Positions 25,111 to 36,443 are shown, counted from the first letter of the stretch. The stretch: DNA of 64,000 nucleotides from Caenorhabditis remanei (GCF_010183535.1 NC_071329.1:7998001-8062000); one strand, 5' to 3'. The notes: generated by a model not told the origin, from the sequence alone. Program-made: numbers and translations.

Positions 25111-28100
25111 ATGGATTTCGCATCCTCGTCATCGGCTGGTCCGAGCGGTTCCTCATATCCACGAGAGTCCCAGGAACCATGCACATCCGGATCCATCTCG
25201 GTAAGTATCTGATTTTTTAATACTTAGACTCGCGTGTCTTTCTCACAGCGGGTAACTTGTCCTTCTCTATTTTTTCTTCTCTTTTTTTTTAACTAAAGGC
25301 TTTGCAAATACATATTTCAACACCTTTTTCCTCTTCTTCGTCTCTCGATTTTCCTCATTTCTCTTCATTTCTTAGATATAGATCTTGACAAGAATGAGAG
25401 AGATTCTCTCGTATTTCAATCGTCTTGACCAGCACTCCATGAACATTTTCTATTGATTACTTCAATCTCATTCTCTTTAATTCCAGAAGTGCAACTATAA
25501 CTGGCAACTGCCACCACATCTTGCCGCCATCGTTGATGATGGAAAAGTGCATCCGAATAAACGATTATTCATTTATAACCGAACTGATCCCAATATTCAA
25601 CTTGATATGACTGCATTCTTGAATTGTATGGAATATGAGGAGACACTTCAACCCAATTATCACTATTTCACCGCTGTTCAAGAGAATATCACACCGTTTC
25701 ATAGGGAGCAAGCGGTTGATTGGATTTACGACGTGGCCAGAGAAGAGAATTGTGATGGAGACGTTTTCTTGCTTGCCGTTGCTTTGATTGATCGGTTTCT
25801 GTCGGTACAGAGTATTCTGAAGCATGATGTTCAGGTGAGTACATTCACAACATTCCCATGGAATGTGGTAAAAATGACCAAACAGTTCTAATACCCTCTA
25901 TATTTTCTCCTAGGAAGGTCCAAAGTCTGAAAGAACATTCTAGAATACATCTACTAATTACCGTCTTCCAATTAAATTCTCACAATCTTTTGATAGTTTC
26001 TCCCAGATGTTTAGATACCAACATAGTAACTCACTTCACCAGATATACCTCCTTTATCTCAAATATCCTCTCACCTTCCTCTCCTAATCCTGCTCTCCTC
26101 TCCTTCCCATCAACAATGAAATCAGATCCAAATATTCAGATGATCGCCGGAGTTGCACTGTTTATTGCCAGTAAACTGAAGGCTCCTCATCCGATGACTG
26201 CTTCCAAAGTTGCATACTACTCGGATAACAGTTGCCCAGTTGATATGATCCTTCAATGGGAGCTTCTCATCGTGACAACACTCGGTTGGGAGACAGAATC
26301 TCCGACGGCGTTCTCGTTCTTCGACTTCCTCGCCTCCAGAATTCCACAGATTCACAATCTCCGAGCAGAATTCCAAACCGTTGTTCAGAAGTGTCAAAGA
26401 AGTGAGTCTAGTCTTTCTCTTTTTGCCCTTTTTCTGTTCCTTCAGCAGCCATTTTTTCTTCTGTTTCTTGTCGCGTACGTCGCGTGTCATTTTTCAATCG
26501 GGGGTGTTCTTCTTCTCCTTTTTCTCCCCCATCTCAATCGTTCTAATCTCCAAAATCGAAGTCGTTTTTTGCCTAATGTTTTCTGTGTGTGTCCCCCTTT
26601 CTTTTGTACTTTTTGCCAGTTCGGCCCACCCAGGGAGGATGGTTCCCGGGGAGAAAAAGGAGAAAAGAGACAAGTTTTTTTGATGGGTGGTCGTTTATGT
26701 GCTTGTCCGAATTTTCTGTGCGTGTGTGCGGTAGGTCGGCGGATGACACCGTTGCATTTACATAAATTGGAAGACAAGACAAGAAAAATGAAGATGAGGT
26801 GTAGTGGAGGGCGAAAAAAACTAATCGCTTTTCCGGTACCAAGGGGATCAGTTAGTACGGAGCCTCTGGTTACTGTAATTCTCTCTTTTCATTTCCATAC
26901 GATACAATCCAAACAAACAAGTTTCCTTAAGCAGTGACTCCACAGGGGGTCGCTTGCCTAATGAGCTTAGTGCGTATTTCCTTGTCTAAGAAACTTTCTT
27001 TCTTTGTATATCAAGTCGAAGTTTTATGTCGGCGACCCAATCGGATCCGACAAAAGAAATCCAAAAATTTCCCTATACAAATACCGAACTTGTGTTAGTT
27101 TTTGCGTACGGCTCATTGGCCGTTTGACACGCGTTGACCTACCAAAAACCCCCCTGAGAGAGGTTTTAGCGCCTTTGTTAGTTAGGGTCTCTACAGATAT
27201 AAGATCACCAAAAAGTAAGTGAGTCAGTACCAGGTACACACCATACGTTTTTTTCGCCTCCTCTTTGTTCTCAAGCCGTCCTTCTGGTGACACACTGAGA
27301 GCGAGTAAAAAATGACTCGTTACGTATAGGTGCCATTAGTCTTAGGATGTCTTTGGACTTGGGTCTTAAGCAGGACTAACGGAATAGCTGGACCATCTGG
27401 TATCAAAAATGTTCATCAAGTGAATGAAAGCATACAATAGATACGGTTCTGACGTGGATGACGATTTGGATGTTGATGATGATGGTCCCACTAATGAGGC
27501 AACTAGCGGATTAGTGCCTTTCCTACGACTGTAAATAATGGCATGTGACAAGAAAATAGCTAATGGAAGCCAAGGAAGCAAACATTCACCAGGTGTGTCC
27601 ATGGGTGTTCAATTAACTTCCACCCGGCGGGCGCCTTACCCAGTAATTTCCGTTGAAGGAAAAGATACCGATCTCTTCTTAGAGAATCGCGGTACGCTCA
27701 AAATCACACACGCGGGCTCTTAGACAAACCGTTTAATTGTTGCGGATCACTTGACACCAACCGAAAGAAACAATTAGCAGTGGGGTCTATTAGATACCGG
27801 ACACTTAAACATATGTCACTGTAATCCTTGCCTTTTGAAGTGACTCTAGGGATCTTTATACCGTAATCTTTCTTAGTTCGAACAATGGATTGTAACAGGA
27901 TTGTTAGTTTAAAAACGACCTCATGTCCTATTGCCTAAGATAGTTTATTTGAACATCCATCCCTCGAAAACTTCCGATCGGCATCCTTTTAGCAACATGA
28001 TAGCAATGCAATGTGCAGTGATTGATCACTTCCTTCCAAATGTTTGTCCAGATATCAGATGCCTCTAGTCTTCTTCTAATGGATGTATGCAACGGGGGGA

Positions 28101-30469
28101 TTAACCGAAAGTTGTGTGTATCCAGGTCCACCTGGCGCGTGCCTACTCTCTGTTGATTTATAAACCTAGATTGTATTCAGATTCTAGGGTTAGATTATGA
28201 AATGAAACGGTGTTGGCGTTGGGGAGGAATCCTGGAAGAAAGAAAGAAAAAAGACAGCGCTCTTGATTTATGACGAGCAGAACGTGTGTGTATGTTGTCA
28301 TTTCCTTCTGTTGCGATGGATTCAACAAAGAAAAAGTTATGTCGCAATCTTAGATGAAAACCGACAGAGAAAGACAACACATGTTGGTCCTGTTGTGCAC
28401 ATTATTATTATGAGGTCAAATTGACAACTGTCTTTCTTTCTTGGGAAAATTTTTCAATTTTTGAATTCAGATGTTCAAATTGTCATACTGTGCATTGTCT
28501 CATCATCTCATTAATGTTTCATGATGATCACTGTCATCATTTCTCTCTCAGCATCTCCTAATTGATTGACAGTGTCCTGGAATTTGAATAGAAAGGAGCA
28601 GCTGAGAAAGAGAAAGAAGTCATCAATCCGGACAGGGGATAGAGGGACATACACACATCCGTTTGACCGATATAAATTCATTTCGGTCAATTACCCAAAT
28701 GTTTTTTATTTGCTGGATGCTTACGGGCCAAGGGAAGCGTGTCGTCATAAGATTTTCAAATATCTTTACATCATCTCCGTCCTATCCAGCAGCTGTCATA
28801 AACGAGAAGAGGGGCGGTCTATTCAATTATGCAACATCTTCCGACCGTACCCCTTATTCGTCGATCCGATACATCCTGTCAACAGGTGCTCTTTGAGAAT
28901 AAAGGGAGGGCTTAAAAGGGCGAATGGTCTCTAATTGCGTACCGGACATTTTTGAATAAGACCTAGAAGCTTCATGAGCAGATGTGACCTGCTCCATAAG
29001 TAGGTTGACGCAACTATCCGGTGACGTCACGTGGGGACCATTGTGGACGTCTTTTCCAAAGTTGACGCAATCAGCTCTGATTACGTCAGTGGGGTCAAAC
29101 ATCGTCATCGTAGAAGCCGTACGGTTTGTTCACAGGTTGGGCATTATGCCTAATTTCTAAAACAGACATTCTAGAAGCATCGGTGACGTCAGGGGTCAAA
29201 TCTTACGTCACTCGAGGGAAGTTCTACACCTCTTTCTATTGGTTTAACGGTTCATGCCAAAGGAGTGTGAAAACCCGAAAGAAATTTTCAAAAAGTAGCC
29301 GTTACACGACCTTCGAGTGTTCTTCTACAGTACCTCCGACAAAGTTTATGTTAGCATAGATAAGCGTTTTAACCGTTGCCAAAATTTCGAAAAAGATTCG
29401 CGCGTCCTCCCACTCATTCCTCATCTTGTCTCTTCTGATTTCCTCCCTCGTCAAGGTGTGAAAACGCGCACTTTTCTACGCCACAGGGTCCCCCAGAATA
29501 GTATGGCAATCGAAGAGACACAGAGGTTCAGAGACTCGTTCCAAGATAAAATCATCTCTTCTCACTAATACGGGACATTTTTGGAGAGGGTGGCCTTTGC
29601 CTCTTCTACTAAGAAATCGAATTTCTTTTCGCCCAAATGATTGAAATCGAAACCTTGAGGCGAGAGGTGCGTGTGACGAAAATGAGGAAAATTTTGATTG
29701 GCATTGCTGAAGGAACAGTGATAAATATGAGAACGATTAAAAGTATATACAACAATACAACAATAAATGAATTTTCAGTGCACAAATTGGCAACCTTATT
29801 CCCATCAATGCAGTGTGCAATTGCCCTCTATTATGTATCAAACCTTCCACATCAGAACAAACAATTGGCTGCCCACATCAAGACACTTCTCGCCACTATG
29901 TTCCAGTTGGAAGTGGTTAGTATCTCATTCGATATTCTCACATCAATTCTAACTCTTCCATTTTTCAGAATCTACTCGATTCCTACATTCCAATGGTGCA
30001 ACGATGCCTCAACCCAGCTCCAATTTACACCGTCGAGGAGCCAGAGAAACAAGAAGTTGCCCCTGTTGCTCCGGCACCAATTCCAGTTGCTCCAGTTGTT
30101 CCGATTGCTCCGATCGCTCCAGTCGCTCCAGTCGCTCCAATTGCTCCAATTGCTGTTCCAGAAGAGGATACCGATGGAGACGATGAAGGAGAAGAAGAAA
30201 CCGAAGACGTCAACCCAAAGGAAGTATCATTCGATGGAATCTTCACTCCTCCAGAAGAAAAATCAGAAGAATCTGCTCCAGAAGTCATCAAAGCTCCCTT
30301 CGTCCTCGACCAAATCCCAATCTCTGACCAGACCCCATACACTCCTCTCAACGATTCTGGATTCTGTTCCGACGTCTCCTCGCCTCCATCATCTGAAAAG
30401 AAGCGACGTCGGAGTTCCGAATGGTCTGAAGACGACATAACGCCCCCAAAAATATTCAAATTCCTATAG
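25111..30469 (+). CDS. cyd-1: D-type cyclin
   Basis: Five exons (25111-25200, 25487-25834, 26140-26401, 29779-29915, 29969-30469) give about 445 aa, slightly longer than my recollection of C. elegans CYD-1 (about 405). The cyclin box begins near residue 75, with signature strings HREQAVDWIYDV, ALIDRFLSV and GVALFIASKLKAP. It partners CDK-4 to drive G1 progression (family knowledge). The C-terminal exon has a Pro/Val/Ala/Ile repeat (residues 310-342), an acidic stretch, a KKRRR basic cluster (about 423) and a DSGFCS motif (408-413) matching the beta-TrCP degron consensus. An LNCME string (75-79) fits LxCxE but sits inside the first helix. The start ATG directly follows a TTTTCAG acceptor at 25110. 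Intron 3 is 3.4 kb. Confidence 0.93.
26402..29778 (+). other. cyd-1 intron 3, 3.4 kb
   Basis: No nested gene is recognised; ORFs at 26381-26937 are readthrough from exon 3. The 3' half contains a cluster of CRE-like sites (29022-29210). The size suggests a regulatory intron. Confidence 0.5.
29022..29210. promoter_or_regulatory. Cluster of four CRE/ATF-like sites
   Basis: TGACGTCA occurs at 29022-29029 and 29184-29191, and TTACGTCA at 29081-29088 and 29203-29210. The first overlaps an E-box CACGTG (29028-29033). GGGGTCAAA-type nuclear-receptor half-sites follow two of the sites. This density in under 200 bp is far above chance and suggests an intronic enhancer; the factor is unknown. Confidence 0.5.
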
Positions 30470-32053
30470 TTCTCCCTATTCTCTTTTATTGCATGTGTAG
30501 CTTTCTTCTACGTCGATTCGAAACCAAAATCCCTGAATTCAGAAAATCTCAAAAATTTCCATCCAGTCCATTTCCCCTTAGTTACTCTTTTTCCTATGCA
30601 CCCATTTCTTCTCGAAAACTTTAATACTCAACACCGGTGACCCTTCTGTCCTGTTTATCTCCCCAAAAAAATAAAAGCCTTAAATTATTTTCAGTACTCA
30701 GATTTCCCCCCAACCTCCCAAAAATTGTCCCCGTTTCCCTGTTTTCCTTTCCGAGAGTCCGGATGTGCTCGAACCTTCTCAGTTGCTTTTCTGAATCTTC
30801 AGAATCCCAACATCTTCTGGTTCTTGTTTTCACATCCATGACTTCGTTTGTGATTAGTCAAATCCTGCCGTTTTTCCTCATTTCCCAATTCATTAATCTG
30901 TTTTTCTTTGTAATTTAAACTTCCCATTCGCTTCTTTCAGGTATTGCTCAAGATGAAAACCCCCTTCTTTCCTTCTCTTTACCACTGATGACCATTGAAT
31001 TTTTATGTACAAAATCTCTTCTTTTTTCTTTTTTTTTTTGAATTATTACCTGCTTAGATTAATAAAGATCCAACAACAACCAAAATTTCGCTTTCGCAAG
31101 ATTGACTTGAAGAAAAAGAGAGTTTGAATTGAAAACAGCAGTTTGGGGGATCACCAATGATTGCCAGGACACTTCTTCTGACAATTCATTTCTGAATATT
31201 CAAGTTTCTACATGGGGTCGACCCCTAGTGCTCTCAGTCGTAAAAATGTTGAGCTCGGCTACATACATTTAATTTTGTGGAATTGTGGAATTCGAGGACT
31301 GTTCTTTTTTAGATACATTTCCTTTTGTCCTTACATTTTTTATAACTGGAGCTTCATTTTGTTCGACCAGCACCAGTGATCAGTATTCCATCTGTATTCC
31401 TTTTACAACGGAGATGCTTCAAAAACTGAAATAATCCGAAATTTCTTTGAGATCTTTCCATTTTTCCAAGTACCGTATCCTCTGCTCTTCTCTTTCGATC
31501 TTGGTCACTCACTCGTTTTGGCAGCATGTATCTGATCAAGCCCGAAATAACCTTTCCTCTCATTTTTCGAAAGTAATACTAATCCCTTTCATATCAGTCA
31601 AGGCCGTTATTTCACCTTGCTTCTTCTCTTTCTTTTTCTCCCGAGAATCAACATATTTCAAATCGAAAAAATCCCGCGCGATAGGCGTCATCAAAGGAAT
31701 TCCAAGCGATTGTTTGCGTGTAATGTTTCATTTCATGACCAATCCATCCCTAATTAGTACAGTAAGCCGACAAATGGCTAAACGGTTCCTTGAAGAAAAA
31801 GAGAAAAAGAGGAAAAGAGAGATAGAGAGAAAATTCAAATTATGTTGACACCTGTTAAAGGCACGCGCTCCCTCCATTCGACCTCTCTTTCCATAAGCTT
31901 TGTTTTTTCTTCTATTCATTCAAAAACATAATGGACAAAAAAAGAAAACAATATGGATTATTGTAGAGAAAAAGTAGTAGGTGAAAAAGAGAAAGGGGAC
32001 CAGAAAAAAGCGAATGGAAGGTCAAAAAATATTTGAAAAATTAATATCATTGA
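30470..32053. other. Convergent 3' region of cyd-1 and hphd-1
   Basis: The cyd-1 3' UTR extends to the poly(A) signal at 31061. The rest, down to the hphd-1 stop, shows T-rich and A-rich sequence and no coding signal. Confidence 0.5.
31061..31066 (+). terminator. Poly(A) signal of cyd-1
   Basis: AATAAA lies about 590 nt after the cyd-1 stop and is the first canonical signal in the T-rich 3' UTR. Confidence 0.6.
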
Positions 32054-35000
32054 TCAGTATACAGTAAGAGACTTCTCATACAACTTGCTGATGATTTCAC
32101 GATCAGTGGATTTGGGAGAGATAACGATATTTGGAACGGAGTGGCTTGCAGCTTCGGTCAGATGATCTGAAATTTGAAACAGTAATTTAGATACTCTCTA
32201 AGAAAGTCAGAATAGTTTCAAACTCACCAATATCAGAATACTCAAATCCCATTTCCTTCAACCCGTTTGGAACTCCGAAATCTTTCATAAATCCTCTCAA
32301 TTGATCACAGAGAGTTCGAGAGATGTACTCATTATCCGCATTGTTCTGAAAACTCATTGTGATCAATCCTTGTTCTCACACAACAATCAACTCACTGGAA
32401 TATCAGCTCCAAGTGTTTGAGCAGCCACCAAATGTCTGTCCGGACAAGCAACAGTCGTGAATTCGAAATCAGCAACTGCAGTTGTCATAACCGAAAGACC
32501 GTGAGGAATGAGATGTTTTTCTTGTGGATAATCATGGGCAACACATTTCTTTGCTTGGGAGCTGATTGGATAAGAGAGTCCGTGACACAAATGGACACCA
32601 GCGTTTCCGAATCCGATTCCAGCAAATGAACTGGCTTTAAGCATTTCAGTACGAGCTTCCTCATCAGTCGGGTCGAAAATAGAGCGACGGAAGTATTTAC
32701 CGATGATCTGAAAATGATGTTACACTACCCACTCTTTCAGTTTTCCAACTTACTCTTAATGCTTCTCTACTCCAGACATCACTAATTGGATTGGATCCTT
32801 GATAAACTGGACGGACCTCTGGACGAGCTGGACGAGGAGATCTCTGATCAAATGGAAGAGCTGTATAGCTTTCCAACGCATGGCAGAGAACATCGAATCC
32901 AGAATAGATGGCTACATTACGTGGCATACTCATCACATTCAATGGATCAACAATAGCCAAATATGGTTTAATGCATCTCAATCGAATACCAGTCTTGCAT
33001 TTGTGCTCCGGAAGATCCATAATAGCAGTTGCAGTGGTTTCAGATCCAGTTCCTGCTGTAGTTGGGACAGCAATCAGAGGAAGCATCGGATTCTTGGGCT
33101 GGAGAGATTTTCCGAATGGAGGTCCGACGAAATCAAGGAAATCAGCTTCTGGATTAGATGCATAGAGAGCTGCAGCTTTTGTTGTATCAATTACAGATCC
33201 TCCACCAACCGCGATGAAGCTGTCAAATGGCTTCGATTTGGCGAATGCAATAGCTTTTTGCATACTTTTCTCGGATGGTTCGATGAGGACATCATCGAAA
33301 ACTTCATAGTCGATATTTACATTTTTGAGTGCTTGCTCGGCGTTTCTATAAATAAAAGAAGTGAAGGAGTGGAATTTTACAGTAACCTTCTCAACTCACT
33401 TGAATGCAATTGTATTCTGCACATTCTTATCAGTGACAAGCAATGTCTTCTTCGCTCCAAGATTACGGACGTCGTATCCAATCTGATAAAGTTTAGAGAT
33501 GAATTGATGATCTGTGATATTTCGAAACGTTACCTCCAAAGTGACACCTTTTCCGAAACGAAGAGTTGAGCACACCATTTCGAATGCATAGTCAGTGGAC
33601 TCTGAAATACAAATAAACGGATATTTGAAGCTTTTTTGAAAAGATAAAACGATACAACTATTAAAAAGGTAAATTAGATTTCAAAGTTTTCTACAGTTCT
33701 ACATCAAATGGCTCACTATTATATATACTAGTATATACACACAAGGGGGCATTGAATTTTTAGGCTGATTTCCCGTGGATATTATTATTCACGCGGAGAA
33801 CCTCACCTCTTTTTGGCTAATGTCATTTTTCTTTTGTTGAATTATGAACAAATTTGACATTTTTTCATTTCTTTATTTCTTTATTACTTTTTCGAAAGGG
33901 GAACAACCGAATGGATAGCTCTTTTAGTAGCTCTTTAGAAGACGAATAAATTGATTAACTTGTTTGAAGAGGAGAATAAAAAGTTACTCTCTACTGCTCG
34001 ACACTGTATGTTGTAGCCCTCATCAATTTTATAAGCATCCAAAATTGATACGGTTCATCATATCCGCATAAATGTATCATGAATAAACTAGTTTAATTTT
34101 TTGAAGTCTCGAATGTTCGTAATGAGTCTACTCACGAAGAAAATTGTTCTATTCACGATTGCAACTTTATCAAGCTTCATGAAATAAAAAAGGCAACATT
34201 TCATTCGTAAATAGAATTAAATCGCAAGAAATGTATTAAACGATACATGCTTTCTTTGTTAGTAGGTCTTTAAAACAGGACACCCTGGAGCTTGCTCTCG
34301 CCCCGCCCCTATGCTCAGCGTCCTGGAAGTAGTGATTACCTTAAAACAGGACACCCTGGAGCTTGCTCTCGCCCCGCCCCTATGCTCAGCGTCCTGGAAG
34401 TAGTGATTACCTTAAAACAGGACACCCTGGAGCTTGCTCTCGCCCCGCCCCTATGCTCAGCGTCCTGGAAGTAGTGATTACCTTAAAACAGGACACCCTG
34501 GAGCTTGCTCTCGCCCCGCCCCTATGCTCAGCGTCCTGGAAGTAGTGATTACCTTAAAACAGGACACCCTGGAGCTTGCTCTTGCCCCGCCCCTATGCTC
34601 AGCGTCCTGGAAGTAGTGATTACCTTAAAACAGGACACCCTGGAGCTTGCTCTCGCCCCGCCCCTATGCTCAGCGTCCTGGAAGTAGTGATTAACTTGAT
34701 ATTCCGAGTTCGCAACAGGCAAGTATCTATTTCTTAATTCGACAATAGAAAAAGCAAAACAAGAGCAACCCTCGTTTTCATCGCGTGAAATGCACAAAAA
34801 TGCGCTATTCAAGTGTTAGTGTTAAAAACGAAATTGACGTGAAGTTATTTTGAGCAAAAATTTTCTTTCTAAATGTGGCCGCTTGGAGAAGTGGTTAACG
34901 TGGATGGATTTGAATCGAAAGGTTCTTGGATCGATTCCCACCGAGTGCAAATGTGTTTTGTATTCGAGGTGGGAGTCATCCAGTCCACCGCCCCTAAAAA

Positions 35001-35176
35001 TGCCCCTAAAAATGCCCCAAATTAGATTTCAAAGTTTTCTACAGTTCTACATCAAATGGCTCACTATTATTTCCATGGAGTTTTGCCAATTTAAACGGAT
35101 TCGTTGACGGAGCGTGATGGGGACAACATGAGCCACCCATCTTGTTGAGCATTCCACGAGCCAAGCTTGCACTCAT
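32054..35176 (-). CDS. hphd-1: Hydroxyacid-oxoacid transhydrogenase (ADHFE1 family)
   Basis: Seven exons (35065-35176, 33534-33601, 33400-33482, 32754-33345, 32396-32707, 32228-32345, 32054-32166) give 465 aa, equal to my recollection of the C. elegans protein. It is an iron-dependent alcohol dehydrogenase of the HOT type, converting gamma-hydroxybutyrate plus 2-oxoglutarate to succinic semialdehyde plus D-2-hydroxyglutarate in mitochondria. Visible motifs are GGGSVIDTTKAAA (about residue 134), TTAGTGSETTATA, CHALESYTALPFDQRSPRP, and the His-containing GVHLCHGLSYPIS and LIPHGLSV segments that supply metal ligands. The Cys/His-rich N terminus could be a targeting peptide. The start ATG follows an ATTCCAG acceptor by one base, suiting trans-splicing. 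Intron 1 is enlarged to about 1.46 kb by a repeat-flanked insertion. Confidence 0.95.
34270..34695. repeat. Minisatellite, 6 tandem copies of a 71-bp unit
   Basis: Six units start at 34270, 34341, 34412, 34483, 34554 and 34625. They are almost identical; copy 5 has one C-to-T change (CTTGCC for CTCGCC) and the last ends TTAAC rather than TTACC. Each unit carries CCCCGCCCCT and the complementary pair CAGGAC/GTCCTG, so it can fold. The short ORFs reading through it are periodic artefacts. Confidence 0.95.
34879..34946 (+). pseudogene. tRNA-like sequence or tRNA-derived SINE
   Basis: An A-box-like TGGAGAAGTGGTTAACG and a B-box-like GGATCGATTCC lie at tRNA spacing, resembling Ser/Leu-type tRNAs. 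The stems are badly mismatched, so this is not a functional tRNA. It sits inside the insertion in hphd-1 intron 1. Confidence 0.4.
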
Positions 35177-35620
35177 TCTGGAATTTCAGCAATAACTAAC
35201 AGAGCCCCGTAAGAGAATTTCAATGATAAAGAAAACGTGGATCTTCTAGTAAATAAAAAAGAAAGATGCCAACAATAACTGTCACGTTTATATATTAGAA
35301 TAAAGAGAAATAGAGAAGAAAACAAAAGAAAATAGATGAGAGATAAGAGACGCAGATTGATGAACAGCAGTGATCAGTTTTCGAACATAGATGTGTACAA
35401 CATAGCAGAGGGAAACAGGGTTTGACCTCATTGAACTGGGCTCTGGGGGAGTAGATTTTCCTATCTGGTTTTGTATATCGAAATGTCCAATTAGCATCAA
35501 GAATGAAAAATAAATAATTTATTATCTACTTGGTTTGCAACAGAAAACGAGAAAAAACCATAAAATAAAAAGTGAGCTCGAGATTTGTTTCTTTCAACTC
35601 TTCAGAGTTTCTGACTGAAT
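35177..35620 (-). other. Gap between single-TM gene and hphd-1
   Basis: This 443-bp gap lies between two same-strand genes. It contains an AATAAA (minus strand, 35518-35523) for the upstream gene and an ATTCCAG acceptor next to the hphd-1 ATG. The spacing after the poly(A) signal (about 340 bp) is compatible with, but on the long side for, a nematode operon. Confidence 0.4.
35518..35523 (-). terminator. Poly(A) signal of the small single-TM gene
   Basis: AATAAA on the minus strand, about 100 nt after the TGA at 35621-35623. Confidence 0.6.
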
Positions 35621-36307
35621 TCAGACTGGCTTCCGAGGATTCTGTTTGTAGCAGATATTCTTATTCGGCTCCTCAACATTTCCTGCCGGAGCAAGTGCCA
35701 CGTGGTGAACTATTGGAGCCAGTTGCTCTGGATCCATGAGTATTTCCACTTGTTTCGGTGTCGCATCTTTAGCTTTTTGATCTTTTGGCAATGCAAATGC
35801 AGATGGTCCTTTCCCATTTCTTTCGTATTTTTCTCGAAGTTCGTTTAGGGCGTATTCGGTTTTTGCTTTGTAGTGGAATCGGATAAATATCTGAAAGGTA
35901 CGAGTTATAGCTGAAATTAGACACTATATTTGTTATAAACTGACATGAACGGCAAGAAAAATGAGAATCATGACAAGAATGATGGCCATGAAGACATGAA
36001 CTGTTGACTCAACTTGACCCGTGATGACATCTGAAATTCTGATATTTCGCATCAAAGTTACTCTCTCCTTCTTAAAACTTACGTAATCCAAAATTAGTTT
36101 GATCATCTCCAGAGTCTGAAATCATTCAAAAAGTTAGTTTTTTGTCTAAAAAGCAAGAAAAGTCACTTGGAGCTTCTTTCAAAAAATTCAACGAAGAAAT
36201 TTCACTCATGACTTTTCGGACTTGATACTTTTTTGGCGGAGTGTAAAAAGAAACTAACTGAGGTTATCCTCGCCAAAAGAAGCGTTTGCCATACCTTTTG
36301 CTGACAT
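35621..36307 (-). CDS. Small single-pass membrane protein, unknown function
   Basis: Four exons (36259-36307, 36083-36115, 35945-36030, 35621-35890) with clean phase agreement give 145 aa. A polar, acidic N terminus (about 35 residues) precedes one strong membrane segment (about residues 39-57, with AIILVMILIFLAVHIFIRF) and then a basic, Pro-containing cytoplasmic-type tail ending in NPRKPV. There is no cleavable signal peptide, and the topology is likely type III. I do not recognise the family; the syntenic C. elegans gene would be Y38F1A.7 or nearby, from memory. It lies between PGAP2-like and hphd-1 on the same strand. Confidence 0.8.
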
Positions 36308-36437
36308 GTCAATACTCGAAATGAACCCGAAACCCTTTCAGAAATTGAAACAGAATTCACGTAGATCTCAGTTGTTTTTATTTTTTATTCTCGACTTGCC
36401 AACTTGGAATCTCGTCAAGAATTAAATGTGACACGTA

Positions 36438-36443
36438 TTTATT
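36438..36443 (-). terminator. Poly(A) signal of the PGAP2-like gene
   Basis: AATAAA on the minus strand about 105 nt after the TAG at 36549-36551 and about 130 nt before the next ATG. This is the roughly 100-bp intercistronic arrangement typical of Caenorhabditis operons. Confidence 0.65.

Larger units (their letters stand above)
33671..35070. repeat. 52-bp direct repeats flanking a 1.35-kb insertion
   Basis: Positions 33671-33722 and 35019-35070 are identical over 52 bp and lie 1,348 bp apart in hphd-1 intron 1. The distal copy spans the true 5' splice site of the intron (boundary at 35064/35065), so the proximal copy duplicates the donor plus a few exon bases. Between them lie a six-copy minisatellite and a tRNA-like repeat. 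Removing one copy plus the interior would leave an intron of about 115 nt, near the local norm. Confidence 0.85.

Noticed and set aside
25858..26937. 359-aa plus-strand ORF
   Set aside because: Its middle is cyd-1 exon 3 in frame; the flanks are intron readthrough ending beyond a good GTGAGT donor at 26402.
29637..30440. 267-aa plus-strand ORF
   Set aside because: It reads cyd-1 exons 4 and 5 out of frame; the cyclin frame with splice sites explains the region.
32799..33569. 256-aa plus-strand ORF
   Set aside because: It is the antisense shadow of hphd-1 coding exons, with no splice context or family resemblance.
34292..34687. Series of identical 60-aa ORFs
   Set aside because: They are frame readthrough of the 71-bp minisatellite, not genes.
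34270..34695. CRISPR-like array
   Set aside because: The whole 71-bp unit is repeated with no unique spacers, and the genome is eukaryotic.
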